6,622 nt of DNA, taken from NCBI GenBank assembly GCA_030619735.1, contig JAUXAV010000063.1, forward strand, positions 1 to 6,622, read 5' to 3'. Below, in pieces: positions 1 to 4,263 of this stretch. The translations under genes and the position numbers were made by a program. The notes below the pieces were generated by a model. The model worked only from the letters and a program-made list of their open reading frames with translations, searched no databases and was not told where the DNA came from. The DNA is from Candidatus Aenigmatarchaeota archaeon. Lineage in GTDB: Archaea > Aenigmatarchaeota > Aenigmatarchaeia > QMZP01 > JAUXAV01. Positions within the stretch are counted from its first letter, which is position 1. The number at the start of each line of letters is the position of its first letter.

Positions 1-305
1 ACCGGTCTATCGTCGGAAGTGAAGGGCCAGGGGCAGCTATTTGATTCGGCGAGCTTCTTTAATTGGATAAACTCCTTCGTTAGAGTCCTCTCACTGATAC
101 CCTGTTCCCGCCTGTGGAGAAAGAAGCGCCTGAAGATGCGACCAGCTTCTGCGGCAGCGGTGTCGTCCTTGCCGGTTGGCAGCTGGCGACCCCCCAAAAA
201 CTCCAGGAAGACCCTGGCAGTCTGGAGGTATGAGATTATCGTGCCTTTGGCCCTCTCCCTGGGTGATGTCAGGATCAGTTTAAGGTTTTCCAGCTCCGTT
301 TCCAC
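1..305 (-). CDS. Tyrosine-recombinase-like protein, N-terminal core-binding domain (cut by left edge)
   Basis: My own translation of the minus strand is open from a GTG at 303-305 to the left edge, giving 101 residues without a stop. An in-frame TAA lies two codons upstream, and AAGGAGAG sits about 9 nt before the GTG, so this start is well supported. Residues about 9-88 resemble the SAM-like, four-helix core-binding domain of XerC/D-type recombinases: a helix with the pattern R-x-K-G-T-I-x-S-Y-L near 18-27, ARVFLEFLG near 30-38, and RREQGISERTL near 65-75. A W-P-W/F-type motif follows near 92-95 (CPWPFT). The catalytic domain would lie outside the window, so activity cannot be judged. It overlaps the end of the upstream gene (280-546) by 26 nt in another frame, implying translational coupling. 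It could be a stand-alone core-binding protein if the gene ends soon after the edge. Confidence 0.6.
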   Translation of the reverse strand, partial: METELENLKLILTSPRERAKGTIISYLQTARVFLEFLGGRQLPTGKDDTAAAEAGRIFRRFFLHRREQGISERTLTKEFIQLKKLAESNSCPWPFTSDDRP

Positions 306-546
306 TGTTTAGCTCTCTCCTTGCGTATGCCACCCCTAATCTGAATCCAGTATAGGTTGCCACTAGAGGACGAAGTTCATCACTTGCTAGTTTGAGTATC
401 TCGGCAACGAATTGCCCGGCATCCCCAGAGGGAACCTCTACCTCTTGAGTAAGGCTAATGAGTTCATTAGCCGCTTTGAGCTTCTCTTCATCGTCTTGGT
501 AATGCTCCTTGAGTATTGCCTCTACTTGTTCTTGCCATTTTTCCAT
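280..546 (-). CDS. Small hypothetical protein, 88 aa, coupled to recombinase-like gene
   Basis: I do not recognise a family. The protein is 88 residues and charged, with an acidic N-terminal half that is probably helical (residues 2-35, rich in E, K, Q and A). A second likely helix at about 44-60 is followed by a G-F-R-L-G-V-A-Y-A-R-R stretch (67-77). No membrane segment, signal peptide or Cys cluster is visible. The ATG at 544-546 is preceded by AAGGAGG (555-561 on the complement, 8 nt spacing), a strong site. Its 3' end overlaps the GTG of the recombinase-like gene by 26 nt, so the two are probably one operon driven by the consensus promoter at 669-698. A role as accessory or regulator of that recombinase is possible but is inferred only from position. 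Confidence 0.7.
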   Translation of the reverse strand: MEKWQEQVEAILKEHYQDDEEKLKAANELISLTQEVEVPSGDAGQFVAEILKLASDELRPLVATYTGFRLGVAYARRELNSGNGAGKP

Positions 547-668
547 CTGATTCTCCTCCTTACTCTATATACTGTAAAAAGGAGGCAAAACGTGACATCC
601 TTTCAAGAAATCCTTGCCAATTGCCTTTCTCGTTTTATTCTATCTAACGCTACTCATTCAACAATACA

Positions 669-698
669 ATTATACCTATCAATTTGAACGCTTGTCAA
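669..698 (-). promoter_or_regulatory. Consensus sigma70 promoter, leftward
   Basis: Read on the minus strand, TTGACA (693-698) and TATAAT (669-674) are separated by 18 nt. Both hexamers match the sigma70 consensus exactly. Transcription would begin near 662 and leave a leader of about 115 nt before the 88-residue gene at 546. Its -35 box overlaps that of the rightward promoter. Confidence 0.7.
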
Positions 699-721
699 CT
701 CTAGTAATTAAGTGGTATAAT
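692..721 (+). promoter_or_regulatory. Sigma70 promoter, rightward, for the SAP-like/GYD operon
   Basis: TTGTCA (692-697) and TATAAT (716-721) are separated by 18 nt. The start would be near 728, leaving a leader of about 18 nt with AAAGGAGG at 732-739 before the ATG at 746. It is the mirror image of the leftward promoter. Confidence 0.7.
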
Positions 722-745
722 TGGATAGGACAAAGGAGGGCAGTG

Positions 746-1129
746 ATGCCGGCTATTGTTAGGCTTACCAAGCAAGGGTTAAATGACCTGATAAACAATA
801 TAAAGGAGAGCGGGGGGGACCCCGGGGAGCTCGAGGACCTTATGGGCGAGGTTATCGAGGATGAAAGGATGCGGCGGCCAGTGAGACGCAGGGAGAGAGC
901 CCTGAGAATCATGGTTGAAGAGCCGACAACTGAGGAACGGCTTGAGGCAGAGGTGGGGGAGCTTTTCCCAGAGGGTCTCACAGGGAAGATATTGGCTGAG
1001 TGTATAGAGATGGACGAGAAGTATACCCTGGCGGATCTCAGGAAGATGGCTATAGAGGCTGGGCTTAGTCCGGGTGGCCATAAGAAAGAGCTGGCTGCCA
1101 AACTGATAGCAAAGGGTGCGACACCCTGA
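746..1129 (+). CDS. SAP-like domain protein, 127 aa
   Basis: This is the first gene of the rightward operon. The ATG at 746 is chosen because AAAGGAGG (732-739) lies 6 nt upstream and just downstream of the predicted transcription start. The longer upstream frame would run through the promoter. The first 70 residues are helical and highly charged, with an acidic segment (28-40) followed by an Arg-rich patch (41-52, RMRRPVRRRERA). Residues about 93-124 match the SAP pattern of helix-turn-helix-extended loop: YTLADLRKMA, then GLSPGG, then KKELAAKLI. SAP motifs bind DNA or RNA, so a nucleic-acid-binding role is likely. No enzymatic domain is visible. The last codons and stop fall in a 20-bp sequence repeated at 1393-1412. 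Confidence 0.75.
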   Translation: MPAIVRLTKQGLNDLINNIKESGGDPGELEDLMGEVIEDERMRRPVRRRERALRIMVEEPTTEERLEAEVGELFPEGLTGKILAECIEMDEKYTLADLRKMAIEAGLSPGGHKKELAAKLIAKGATP

Positions 1130-1412
1130 GGGCACAAGAATAAAAGAATGGAGGAACACAGGAATGGCGGAAACAAGGACAATCACAATTGAGTCGCCAC
1201 CAGAAAACACTTTGAGTATACAGGTAGAAGCAGACCTCGTTGATAGGTTCGTTGGTACGGTTACCAAGAAAGGTGGTTCTTGGAGAAGCAAGAGGAAGAA
1301 GGAAACCTTTCAGCGTGCACTTGAATCTGCGGTTGCGGTCGCTTTGACTAAGTTCCTTGAGGGTCTTGAGGCATAGAAAGGAGCCAACATGCTGCGACAC
1401 CCTGAGGACACA
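1117..1412 (+). repeat. Pair of 20-bp near-identical direct repeats (1117-1136, 1393-1412)
   Basis: Both copies begin TGCGACACCCTGAGG and continue with (G/A)CACA, one mismatch in 20. The first copy spans the end and stop codon of the SAP-like gene. The second lies in the 55-nt gap before the GYD gene. They are 276 bp apart and bracket the 70-residue gene. Confidence 0.8.
1164..1376 (+). CDS. Hypothetical protein, 70 aa
   Basis: I recognise no family. The ATG at 1164 is preceded by GGAGG (1150-1154, 9 nt spacing). The frame could be extended to 1116, but that start would lie inside the preceding gene and has no visible ribosome site. The N-terminal 30 residues look beta-rich (TRTITIESP and LSIQVEADLV). 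A basic segment follows (35-47, TKKGGSWRSKRKK), then one long C-terminal helix (48-68, ETFQRALESAVAVALTKFLEGLE). The gene lies 34 nt after the SAP-like gene and 55 nt before the GYD gene, consistent with one operon. The basic patch plus helix could suit nucleic-acid binding or oligomerisation, but this is speculative. Confidence 0.7.
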   Translation: MAETRTITIESPPENTLSIQVEADLVDRFVGTVTKKGGSWRSKRKKETFQRALESAVAVALTKFLEGLEA

Positions 1413-1431
1413 GGGCAAAGGAGGTGTATTG

Positions 1432-1710
1432 ATGCCTACATATGTAACATTAGTAAAGTTTATACCAGAAGGGCCAAAAAGCATTGATGATATCGGGAAA
1501 GCATTTGAGGAAGGAACGAAGATGGCGAAGGAAATGGGAATCAAGCCGATTGGTGCTTATGCCACGTTGGGGCCCTATGACATGATGTTGATATACGAGG
1601 CGCCCGATGAGAAAGTCGCCGCCGATATGTCTATGTCCTTGCGTGGACAAACGGAGACTTGGACGTTAATCCCAATGGAGGAGTTTGCTGCAGAGATGAA
1701 GGCTCCGTGA
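1432..1710 (+). CDS. GYD-domain protein, 92 aa
   Basis: The full length matches the GYD family, small proteins with a ferredoxin-like alpha/beta fold and no firmly established biochemical role. The opening MPTYVTLVKF strand, the T-L-G-P-Y-D motif at residues 45-50 that corresponds to the family's GYD signature, and the following strand MMLIYEAPDE (51-60) are typical, as is the ending WTLIPMEEF (77-85). The ATG at 1432 is chosen because AAAGGAGGTG lies just upstream (1417-1426). Upstream in-frame codons would begin inside the preceding gene. It is the last gene of the rightward operon. Proteins of this type are usually chromosomal, so its presence beside recombinase genes marks it either as cargo or as host flank. 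Confidence 0.85.
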   Translation: MPTYVTLVKFIPEGPKSIDDIGKAFEEGTKMAKEMGIKPIGAYATLGPYDMMLIYEAPDEKVAADMSMSLRGQTETWTLIPMEEFAAEMKAP

Positions 1711-1770
1711 TATGACGAATACTAGAAAAGGAAAGGTATGCTTTTAGGTCACATATCGGTGTTACTCGTG

Positions 1771-1953
1771 TCATTTTATTTTTTCTCTCTTTTGACGCTT
1801 ATCCTTTAGCTGATAACATCGATGCCCACAATTCAGGCATGCTGCCTCATTCATCAGGCCATCCCACAGCAAAAAACCTCTTATGCACCGCGGGCAGCTC
1901 TTACTGAAGAGTCCAAACAGCAGCCAGGATTTAGACATTGCGGTTGTTATCAT
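1771..1953 (-). CDS. Small zinc-ribbon protein, 60 aa
   Basis: The last gene of the leftward replication operon. Two Cys pairs, C20-P-R-C23 and C39-L-N-C42-G, are separated by 15 residues, with an extra C46. This is a typical zinc-ribbon arrangement (CPRC ... CxxCG) and probably binds one zinc. The C-terminus is Lys/Arg-rich (50-60). The ATG at 1951-1953 has only a weak GGGGAATGG sequence upstream. The alternative Met6 (1936-1938) has no better site, so the start is uncertain by five residues. Small zinc ribbons of this sort are common in phages and integrative elements and often bind nucleic acid or protein. No specific function can be given. Confidence 0.65.
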   Translation of the reverse strand: MITTAMSKSWLLFGLFSKSCPRCIRGFLLWDGLMNEAACLNCGHRCYQLKDKRQKREKIK

Positions 1954-2014
1954 CCATTCCCCAATTGTTCGTAAATACTACTCTCATTTTCGGCGTGTCA
2001 TTGTTAAACTCTGC

Positions 2015-2200
2015 TTATTTTCTGTTCCCATTTATCTCGCGAAGAACATCGTAACAGTCTTGGCAATACCGTGGGTCTGGACTTATTGCTGCCTTGTCCT
2101 TACCCACGAGGCAAGCCTGGCAGAAAAAGCCGCCATCTTGGATAGCTTTGCTATCCCGAACAATGTCAAATTTTGCGAGCCCCTTCATCTCAATTGCCAC
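2015..2200 (-). CDS. Small four-cysteine zinc-finger protein, 61 aa
   Basis: C27-Q-A-C30 and C46-Q-D-C49 are separated by 15 residues, predicting a single structural zinc site. The N-terminal part (KGLAKFDIVRDSKAIQDGG) is polar and precedes the finger. The GTG at 2198-2200 is preferred over ATG at 2186-2188: AAGGAGG (complement of 2208-2214) lies 7 nt upstream, inside the last codons of the helicase-loader gene. Only 3 nt separate the two genes, so they are translationally coupled. I do not recognise a named family. Its position in the replication operon suggests an accessory role for the element. Confidence 0.7.
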   Translation of the reverse strand: MAIEMKGLAKFDIVRDSKAIQDGGFFCQACLVGKDKAAISPDPRYCQDCYDVLREINGNRK

Positions 2201-2203
2201 CTT

Positions 2204-2866
2204 TTAACCTCCTTTTACCCTCCTGGCTTTCTTCTTAGGCCGGTAATCCTCACTCTCATTCAACACTAGGTAGCTTGTAACCGCATCTTCAAACCTCGAT
2301 TTCACTCTCTCTGGCAACGTGATGAATTCCCGGTTGCTGGTCATAATAGTGAGCAATTGCCGACCATACCTGGCACCCACTATCGTCTCCAGCACTCGGT
2401 CGCCGAATTCCCTATCACTGCCACCGGCGCCGATGTCATCCATGATGAGCCTCTCCGCATAGCAATAATTTCCCAGTATCCCATCGTAGTCCATCTCAGG
2501 ATTGTTGATTGCCTTTCTGAGTGTGCTTAACATGTCCGGCATCTTCATCACCCGGCAAAACTTTCCTCGCTTGTAAAGCTCAATTGCCGCTGCTTCACAG
2601 AGGTGTGTCTTGCCATTACCCACGCCCCCGTAGCACAGCAACATATATTCTGGTCCATCAAGCACTGCCTTGAACGCCACCAGCGCTTGCTCGGTGCCAG
2701 GCACTCGCTTAAAATTCTCAAAGGTGTTATCTAGGCTCGTCACGCCCAGAGCCTGAGTCAGCCGCTCTTTGTTGCTCAACGAGCTTGTCGAGTTTGGGGT
2801 TACGGCGTGGCTTGGTGTATTCGTCCCGGGGTGGAAGTTTCGTAGAACCTTGCCTATTTGCTCCAT
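2204..2866 (-). CDS. dnaC: DnaC/IstB-like AAA+ helicase loader
   Basis: A 220-residue AAA+ ATPase of the DnaC/DnaI/IstB group, which in phages and plasmids loads the replicative helicase at the origin. Walker A is GGVGNGKT (80-87), Walker B is LIMDD (140-144), sensor I is TSN (176-178) and the likely arginine finger is R191 in SRFEDA. The preceding block TFENFKRVPGTEQAL (48-62) is a usual lead-in to this domain. The first ~45 residues are low-complexity (Thr/Ser/Asn/Pro) and the tail is basic (KKKARR, 211-216). The ATG at 2864-2866 has a strong AAAGGAGGT 4 nt upstream. Its first 140 nt overlap the end of the initiator gene in another frame. Transposase-linked IstB is less likely because the partner here is a replication initiator. 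Confidence 0.88.
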   Translation of the reverse strand: MEQIGKVLRNFHPGTNTPSHAVTPNSTSSLSNKERLTQALGVTSLDNTFENFKRVPGTEQALVAFKAVLDGPEYMLLCYGGVGNGKTHLCEAAAIELYKRGKFCRVMKMPDMLSTLRKAINNPEMDYDGILGNYCYAERLIMDDIGAGGSDREFGDRVLETIVGARYGRQLLTIMTSNREFITLPERVKSRFEDAVTSYLVLNESEDYRPKKKARRVKGG

Positions 2867-3575
2867 GGCTACCTCCTTTCAATGGGAATACACCTGCCCA
2901 GTTATTCTTTATGGACTGCTTCAATACTTCATTCGGGTCATCGCCAGCAACTCTATATTTCTCCAAATCTTCCAATAATAGCTTAACCGCCTTATCAGTA
3001 GGCGGCTTGCGTGCCTTCTTCCTCATCTCTAAAAAGTCTTCCCAAATCTCTTTATCAATAAAGTCTGGTAGTATAGTATTATTTAGTTTAGTTTCTTTTA
3101 GTTTAGTTTGTGGTGTTTTCGTAGGCTTTTTGGAGTTATTGTTGGCAGAAACCTCTGGTTCCTCTACAGAAACCCCCTTATTCTCAACATTTACTAAGAA
3201 TCCTGGTCTTTGTGGTGGTCCCTTTTCAGTTCGATTATAGGCATCTGCTACCCCATCCACGAACTTCTGGCACCAGATAAAGCCATGAGCATAGAGTTCA
3301 GGGTCAATAGCATCGAGCAAAGCAAGTGTATCTAGTATTGCCTTAGCCTTTTCTGTATCATTTTGGTGGGTTTTTGCTAGCAGAAACTCCCAGTCAGCGG
3401 GTTTATTGAAGTCGTAATAGTGTCCCGGGGACCTACCGAGCAGTTGGAGGAGTTTGAACCAGAACGCATAGCCATCATTGCCGTACTTTGCCTGGATAAT
3501 AGTCAGTGTCTTGCCATCGCTGGCGTCAGTATCGTGGGGGAAGTAATCCACTGTCTGTTTGTATGGTCTGGCCAC
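2727..3575 (-). CDS. DUF4373-type phage/plasmid replication initiator
   Basis: A protein of 282 residues. Residues 2-110 match the Lin1244/Lin1753-like (DUF4373) N-terminal domain: ARPYKQTVDYFPHD, then a Gly-Asn-Asp-Gly-Tyr-Ala-Phe-Trp motif at 32-39, KLLQLLG, and GHYYD. This winged-helix-like domain occurs in phage replisome organisers. A polar linker (about 115-168) leads to a C-terminal segment (170-232, IWEDFLEMRKKARKPPT ... QSIKNNWAGVFPL) typical of DnaD-like or replication-protein tails, then a basic tail. The start is GTG (3573-3575), with AGGAG about 8 nt upstream. The frame ends beneath the start of the helicase-loader gene with a 140-nt overlap. Pairing with a DnaC-like loader strongly supports an origin-binding role. 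Confidence 0.83.
   Translation of the reverse strand: MARPYKQTVDYFPHDTDASDGKTLTIIQAKYGNDGYAFWFKLLQLLGRSPGHYYDFNKPADWEFLLAKTHQNDTEKAKAILDTLALLDAIDPELYAHGFIWCQKFVDGVADAYNRTEKGPPQRPGFLVNVENKGVSVEEPEVSANNNSKKPTKTPQTKLKETKLNNTILPDFIDKEIWEDFLEMRKKARKPPTDKAVKLLLEDLEKYRVAGDDPNEVLKQSIKNNWAGVFPLKGGSHGANRQGSTKLPPRDEYTKPRRNPKLDKLVEQQRAADSGSGRDEPR
3071..3110. other. Candidate origin: AT-rich direct-repeat patch inside the initiator gene
   Basis: TTTAGTTTAGTTT occurs twice, at 3082-3094 and 3097-3109, with a 15-bp period. Each copy is built from TTTAG units. The 40 nt around them contain only 8 G or C bases, far fewer than the flanks. It encodes the linker repeat TKLKETKL (157-164). Origins inside the initiator gene, with iterons next to an AT-rich patch, are known from lambda-like and many Gram-positive phages. 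The origin call here is inference. Confidence 0.35.
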
Positions 3576-3576
3576 T

Positions 3577-3717
3577 TTATTCTCCTGGCTCGTTTACTAT
3601 ACCCCTGACTGCTTGTCGTGTGAGTTTGAACCAGCGCCCGATCTGCGCCATGCTCTCACCTTCCCAGCGTGCTGGAAGTTATATTTCTTCTCCCCGAATG
3701 GTACGGGGATACAGCAT
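3577..3717 (-). pseudogene. Short HTH reading frame interrupted by an in-frame TAA
   Basis: From ATG at 3715-3717 the minus strand reads MLYPRTIRGEEI, then TAA (3679-3681), then 33 codons, LPARWEGESMAQIGRWF and KLTRQAVRGIVNEPGE, ending with TAA at 3577-3579. The second part looks like a complete helix-turn-helix: SMAQIGRWF as the first helix, KLT as the turn and RQAVRGIV as the recognition helix. Its stop is 1 nt before the GTG of the initiator gene, and the initiator's ribosome site lies in its last codons, as expected for a coupled gene. No good start codon follows the internal stop except ATG at 3649-3651, which would give only 24 residues. It is either a decayed gene, a gene with a sequencing error, or a mini-protein from the internal ATG. 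The upstream start has no clear ribosome site. Confidence 0.42.
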
Positions 3718-3782
3718 AGGTGTTTGGCCTGGTAGAATTGAAGTTTTTGCTGAAGCGGTATCCAATCAAATTGGGGGCTTGC

Positions 3783-3811
3783 TTGACTTCGTGTTTGCCC
3801 TCGTTTATTAT
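3783..3811 (+). promoter_or_regulatory. Sigma70-like promoter antisense to the replication operon leader
   Basis: TTGACT (3783-3788) and TATTAT (3806-3811) are separated by 17 nt, 5 of 6 matches in each box. It points rightward, against the replication operon, and no plus-strand gene follows. Initiation is expected at the A-rich positions near 3817-3819. Confidence 0.55.
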
Positions 3812-3817
3812 TAGAGA

Positions 3818-3886
3818 AATGGTCTGATGCCATTGCCTTGCTCCTCTACTTTGGGGAAACCCCAGCTTGCCTAGCTGGGGTTTTTT
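3818..3886 (+). ncRNA. Predicted small antisense RNA, about 69 nt (possible copy-control RNA)
   Basis: This is inferred from the promoter at 3783-3811 and the terminator ending at 3886. The transcript would form a 5' hairpin, AATGG (3818-3822) with CCATT (3830-3834) and a 7-nt loop. A single-stranded stretch and the terminator hairpin follow. It encodes no peptide (ATG-GTC-TGA only). It is complementary to the leader between the excisionase gene and the replication genes. That layout resembles plasmid counter-transcribed RNAs that limit initiator expression. No homology to a known RNA family is claimed. Confidence 0.42.
3857..3886 (+). terminator. Rho-independent terminator (plus strand)
   Basis: An 11-bp perfect stem, AAACCCCAGCT (3857-3867) with AGCTGGGGTTT (3873-3883), has a 5-nt loop and is followed by more T (TTTTTT in total at 3881-3886). 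On the minus strand the hairpin sits just after the excisionase stop, but only three T follow, so termination there would be weaker. No gene precedes it on the plus strand. Confidence 0.85.
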
Positions 3887-3895
3887 CATCTTTGG

Positions 3896-4096
3896 TCACT
3901 TGCCTGCTGGCGTGAGATTTAGGGGCTGAGGATCTTCGAGAAGTTTTTTCAAAGCATGGCGTGACACAAGTAAACGCCGGCCTAACCGAATAGTTGGAAT
4001 CCTCCCATCTCGAGCAGCTTCATAGGCTAGGCTCCTGCTGATATTCAGGGCAGCGGCAGCTTCTTCAACCGTCATGGTTAGATTTTCGTGTTCCAC
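3896..4096 (-). CDS. Excisionase-family HTH DNA-binding protein
   Basis: A 66-residue protein of the MerR-like HTH_17 / excisionase family. MTVEEAAAALNISRSLAYEAARDG (8-31) forms the helix-turn-helix, and IPTIRLGRRLLVSRHALKKLL (33-53) is the characteristic wing and second helix. GTG at 4094-4096 is chosen because GGGAGGT (complement of 4103-4109) lies 6 nt before it. An upstream in-frame TTG at 4109-4111 would start inside that ribosome site. In integrative elements such proteins serve as recombination directionality factors, bending DNA at the attachment site to favour excision, or as repressors. It is transcribed divergently from the integrase operon, a common arrangement for Xis or a regulator. 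Which of the two it is cannot be decided from sequence. Confidence 0.8.
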   Translation of the reverse strand: MEHENLTMTVEEAAAALNISRSLAYEAARDGRIPTIRLGRRLLVSRHALKKLLEDPQPLNLTPAGK

Positions 4097-4102
4097 TCTA
4101 GC

Positions 4103-4109
4103 ACCTCCC
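4103..4109 (-). promoter_or_regulatory. Ribosome binding site deciding the excisionase start
   Basis: GGGAGGT on the minus strand lies 6 nt before GTG 4096. It overlaps the in-frame TTG at 4109-4111 and rules that codon out as the likely start. Confidence 0.75.
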
Positions 4110-4136
4110 AATAAGTAGTAATGTCGAGTAATATTT

Positions 4137-4153
4137 GGTCACCCTTGGTGTCC
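4137..4153. promoter_or_regulatory. Imperfect inverted repeat, candidate operator
   Basis: GGTCACC-CTT-GGTGTCC has arms matching at 6 of 7 positions. It ends directly at the -35 box of the integrase-operon promoter and lies in the leader of the divergent excisionase gene, a position suited to an operator for either unit. Confidence 0.4.
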
Positions 4154-4182
4154 TTGACTTATGCCAGTACGTATGTTATACT
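4154..4182 (+). promoter_or_regulatory. Sigma70 promoter for the HTH-integrase operon
   Basis: TTGACT (4154-4159) and TATACT (4177-4182) are separated by the optimal 17 nt, with 5 of 6 matches in each box. The start would be near 4189, leaving a leader of about 75 nt before GTG 4264. Confidence 0.75.
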
Positions 4183-4201
4183 GTGGCGTAGACCTTGTCA
4201 A
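4173..4201 (-). promoter_or_regulatory. Possible promoter for the excisionase gene
   Basis: On the minus strand TTGACA (4196-4201) and TAACAT (4173-4178) are separated by 17 nt. The -35 is perfect and the -10 matches 4 of 6. Its -10 overlaps the -10 of the opposing integrase-operon promoter, so the two would compete. Confidence 0.4.
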
Positions 4202-4252
4202 TGGCAAACGGCATATGGACAAAAAAAAGACCAATTGGTCGAAGACAAATAT

Positions 4253-4259
4253 GGAGGTG
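4253..4259 (+). promoter_or_regulatory. Ribosome binding site deciding the start at 4264
   Basis: GGAGGTG precedes GTG 4264 by 4 nt (6 nt from GGAGG). The upstream in-frame TTG 4195 and ATG 4201 have no such site and lie only a few bases after the predicted transcription start. Confidence 0.7.
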
Positions 4260-4263
4260 CATT

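Larger units (their letters stand above)
667..723. repeat. 10-bp perfect inverted repeat containing both -10 boxes
   Basis: CAATTATACC (667-676) and GGTATAATTG (714-723) are exact reverse complements. Their centre of symmetry is at 695, which is also the centre of the overlapping -35 boxes (TTGTCAA, 692-698). The arms include the -10 hexamers of the two divergent promoters, so the repeat may simply reflect two near-identical promoters, or it may also be a binding site. Confidence 0.8.

Noticed and set aside
637..664. Alternative leftward promoter (TTGTTG, 16 nt, TAGAAT)
   Set aside because: It is much weaker than the perfect consensus pair at 669-698, which serves the same gene.
592..687. 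31-codon plus-strand frame starting with GTG and preceded by GGAGG (581-585)
   Set aside because: It has a good ribosome-site match, but no promoter is visible upstream and it runs through the leftward promoter. The peptide has no recognisable feature, so a chance match is more likely.
3506..3814. 102-residue plus-strand frame opposite the initiator start and leader
   Set aside because: It has no convincing ribosome site, lies antisense to the HTH frame and initiator, and its composition is that of a shadow frame. The plus-strand terminator after it is better explained by the promoter at 3783-3811.
3857..3886. Terminator assigned to the excisionase gene (minus strand)
   Set aside because: It lies just after that stop codon, but only three T follow the stem in that direction, against six on the plus strand. 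I assign it mainly to the plus strand, with weak bidirectional use possible.
3597..3889. Two overlapping minus-strand frames (78 and 77 residues) between the excisionase gene and the initiator
   Set aside because: Neither shows a domain, they overlap each other in different frames, and one begins by translating the terminator stem. The third frame, with the HTH, fits better with the initiator start.
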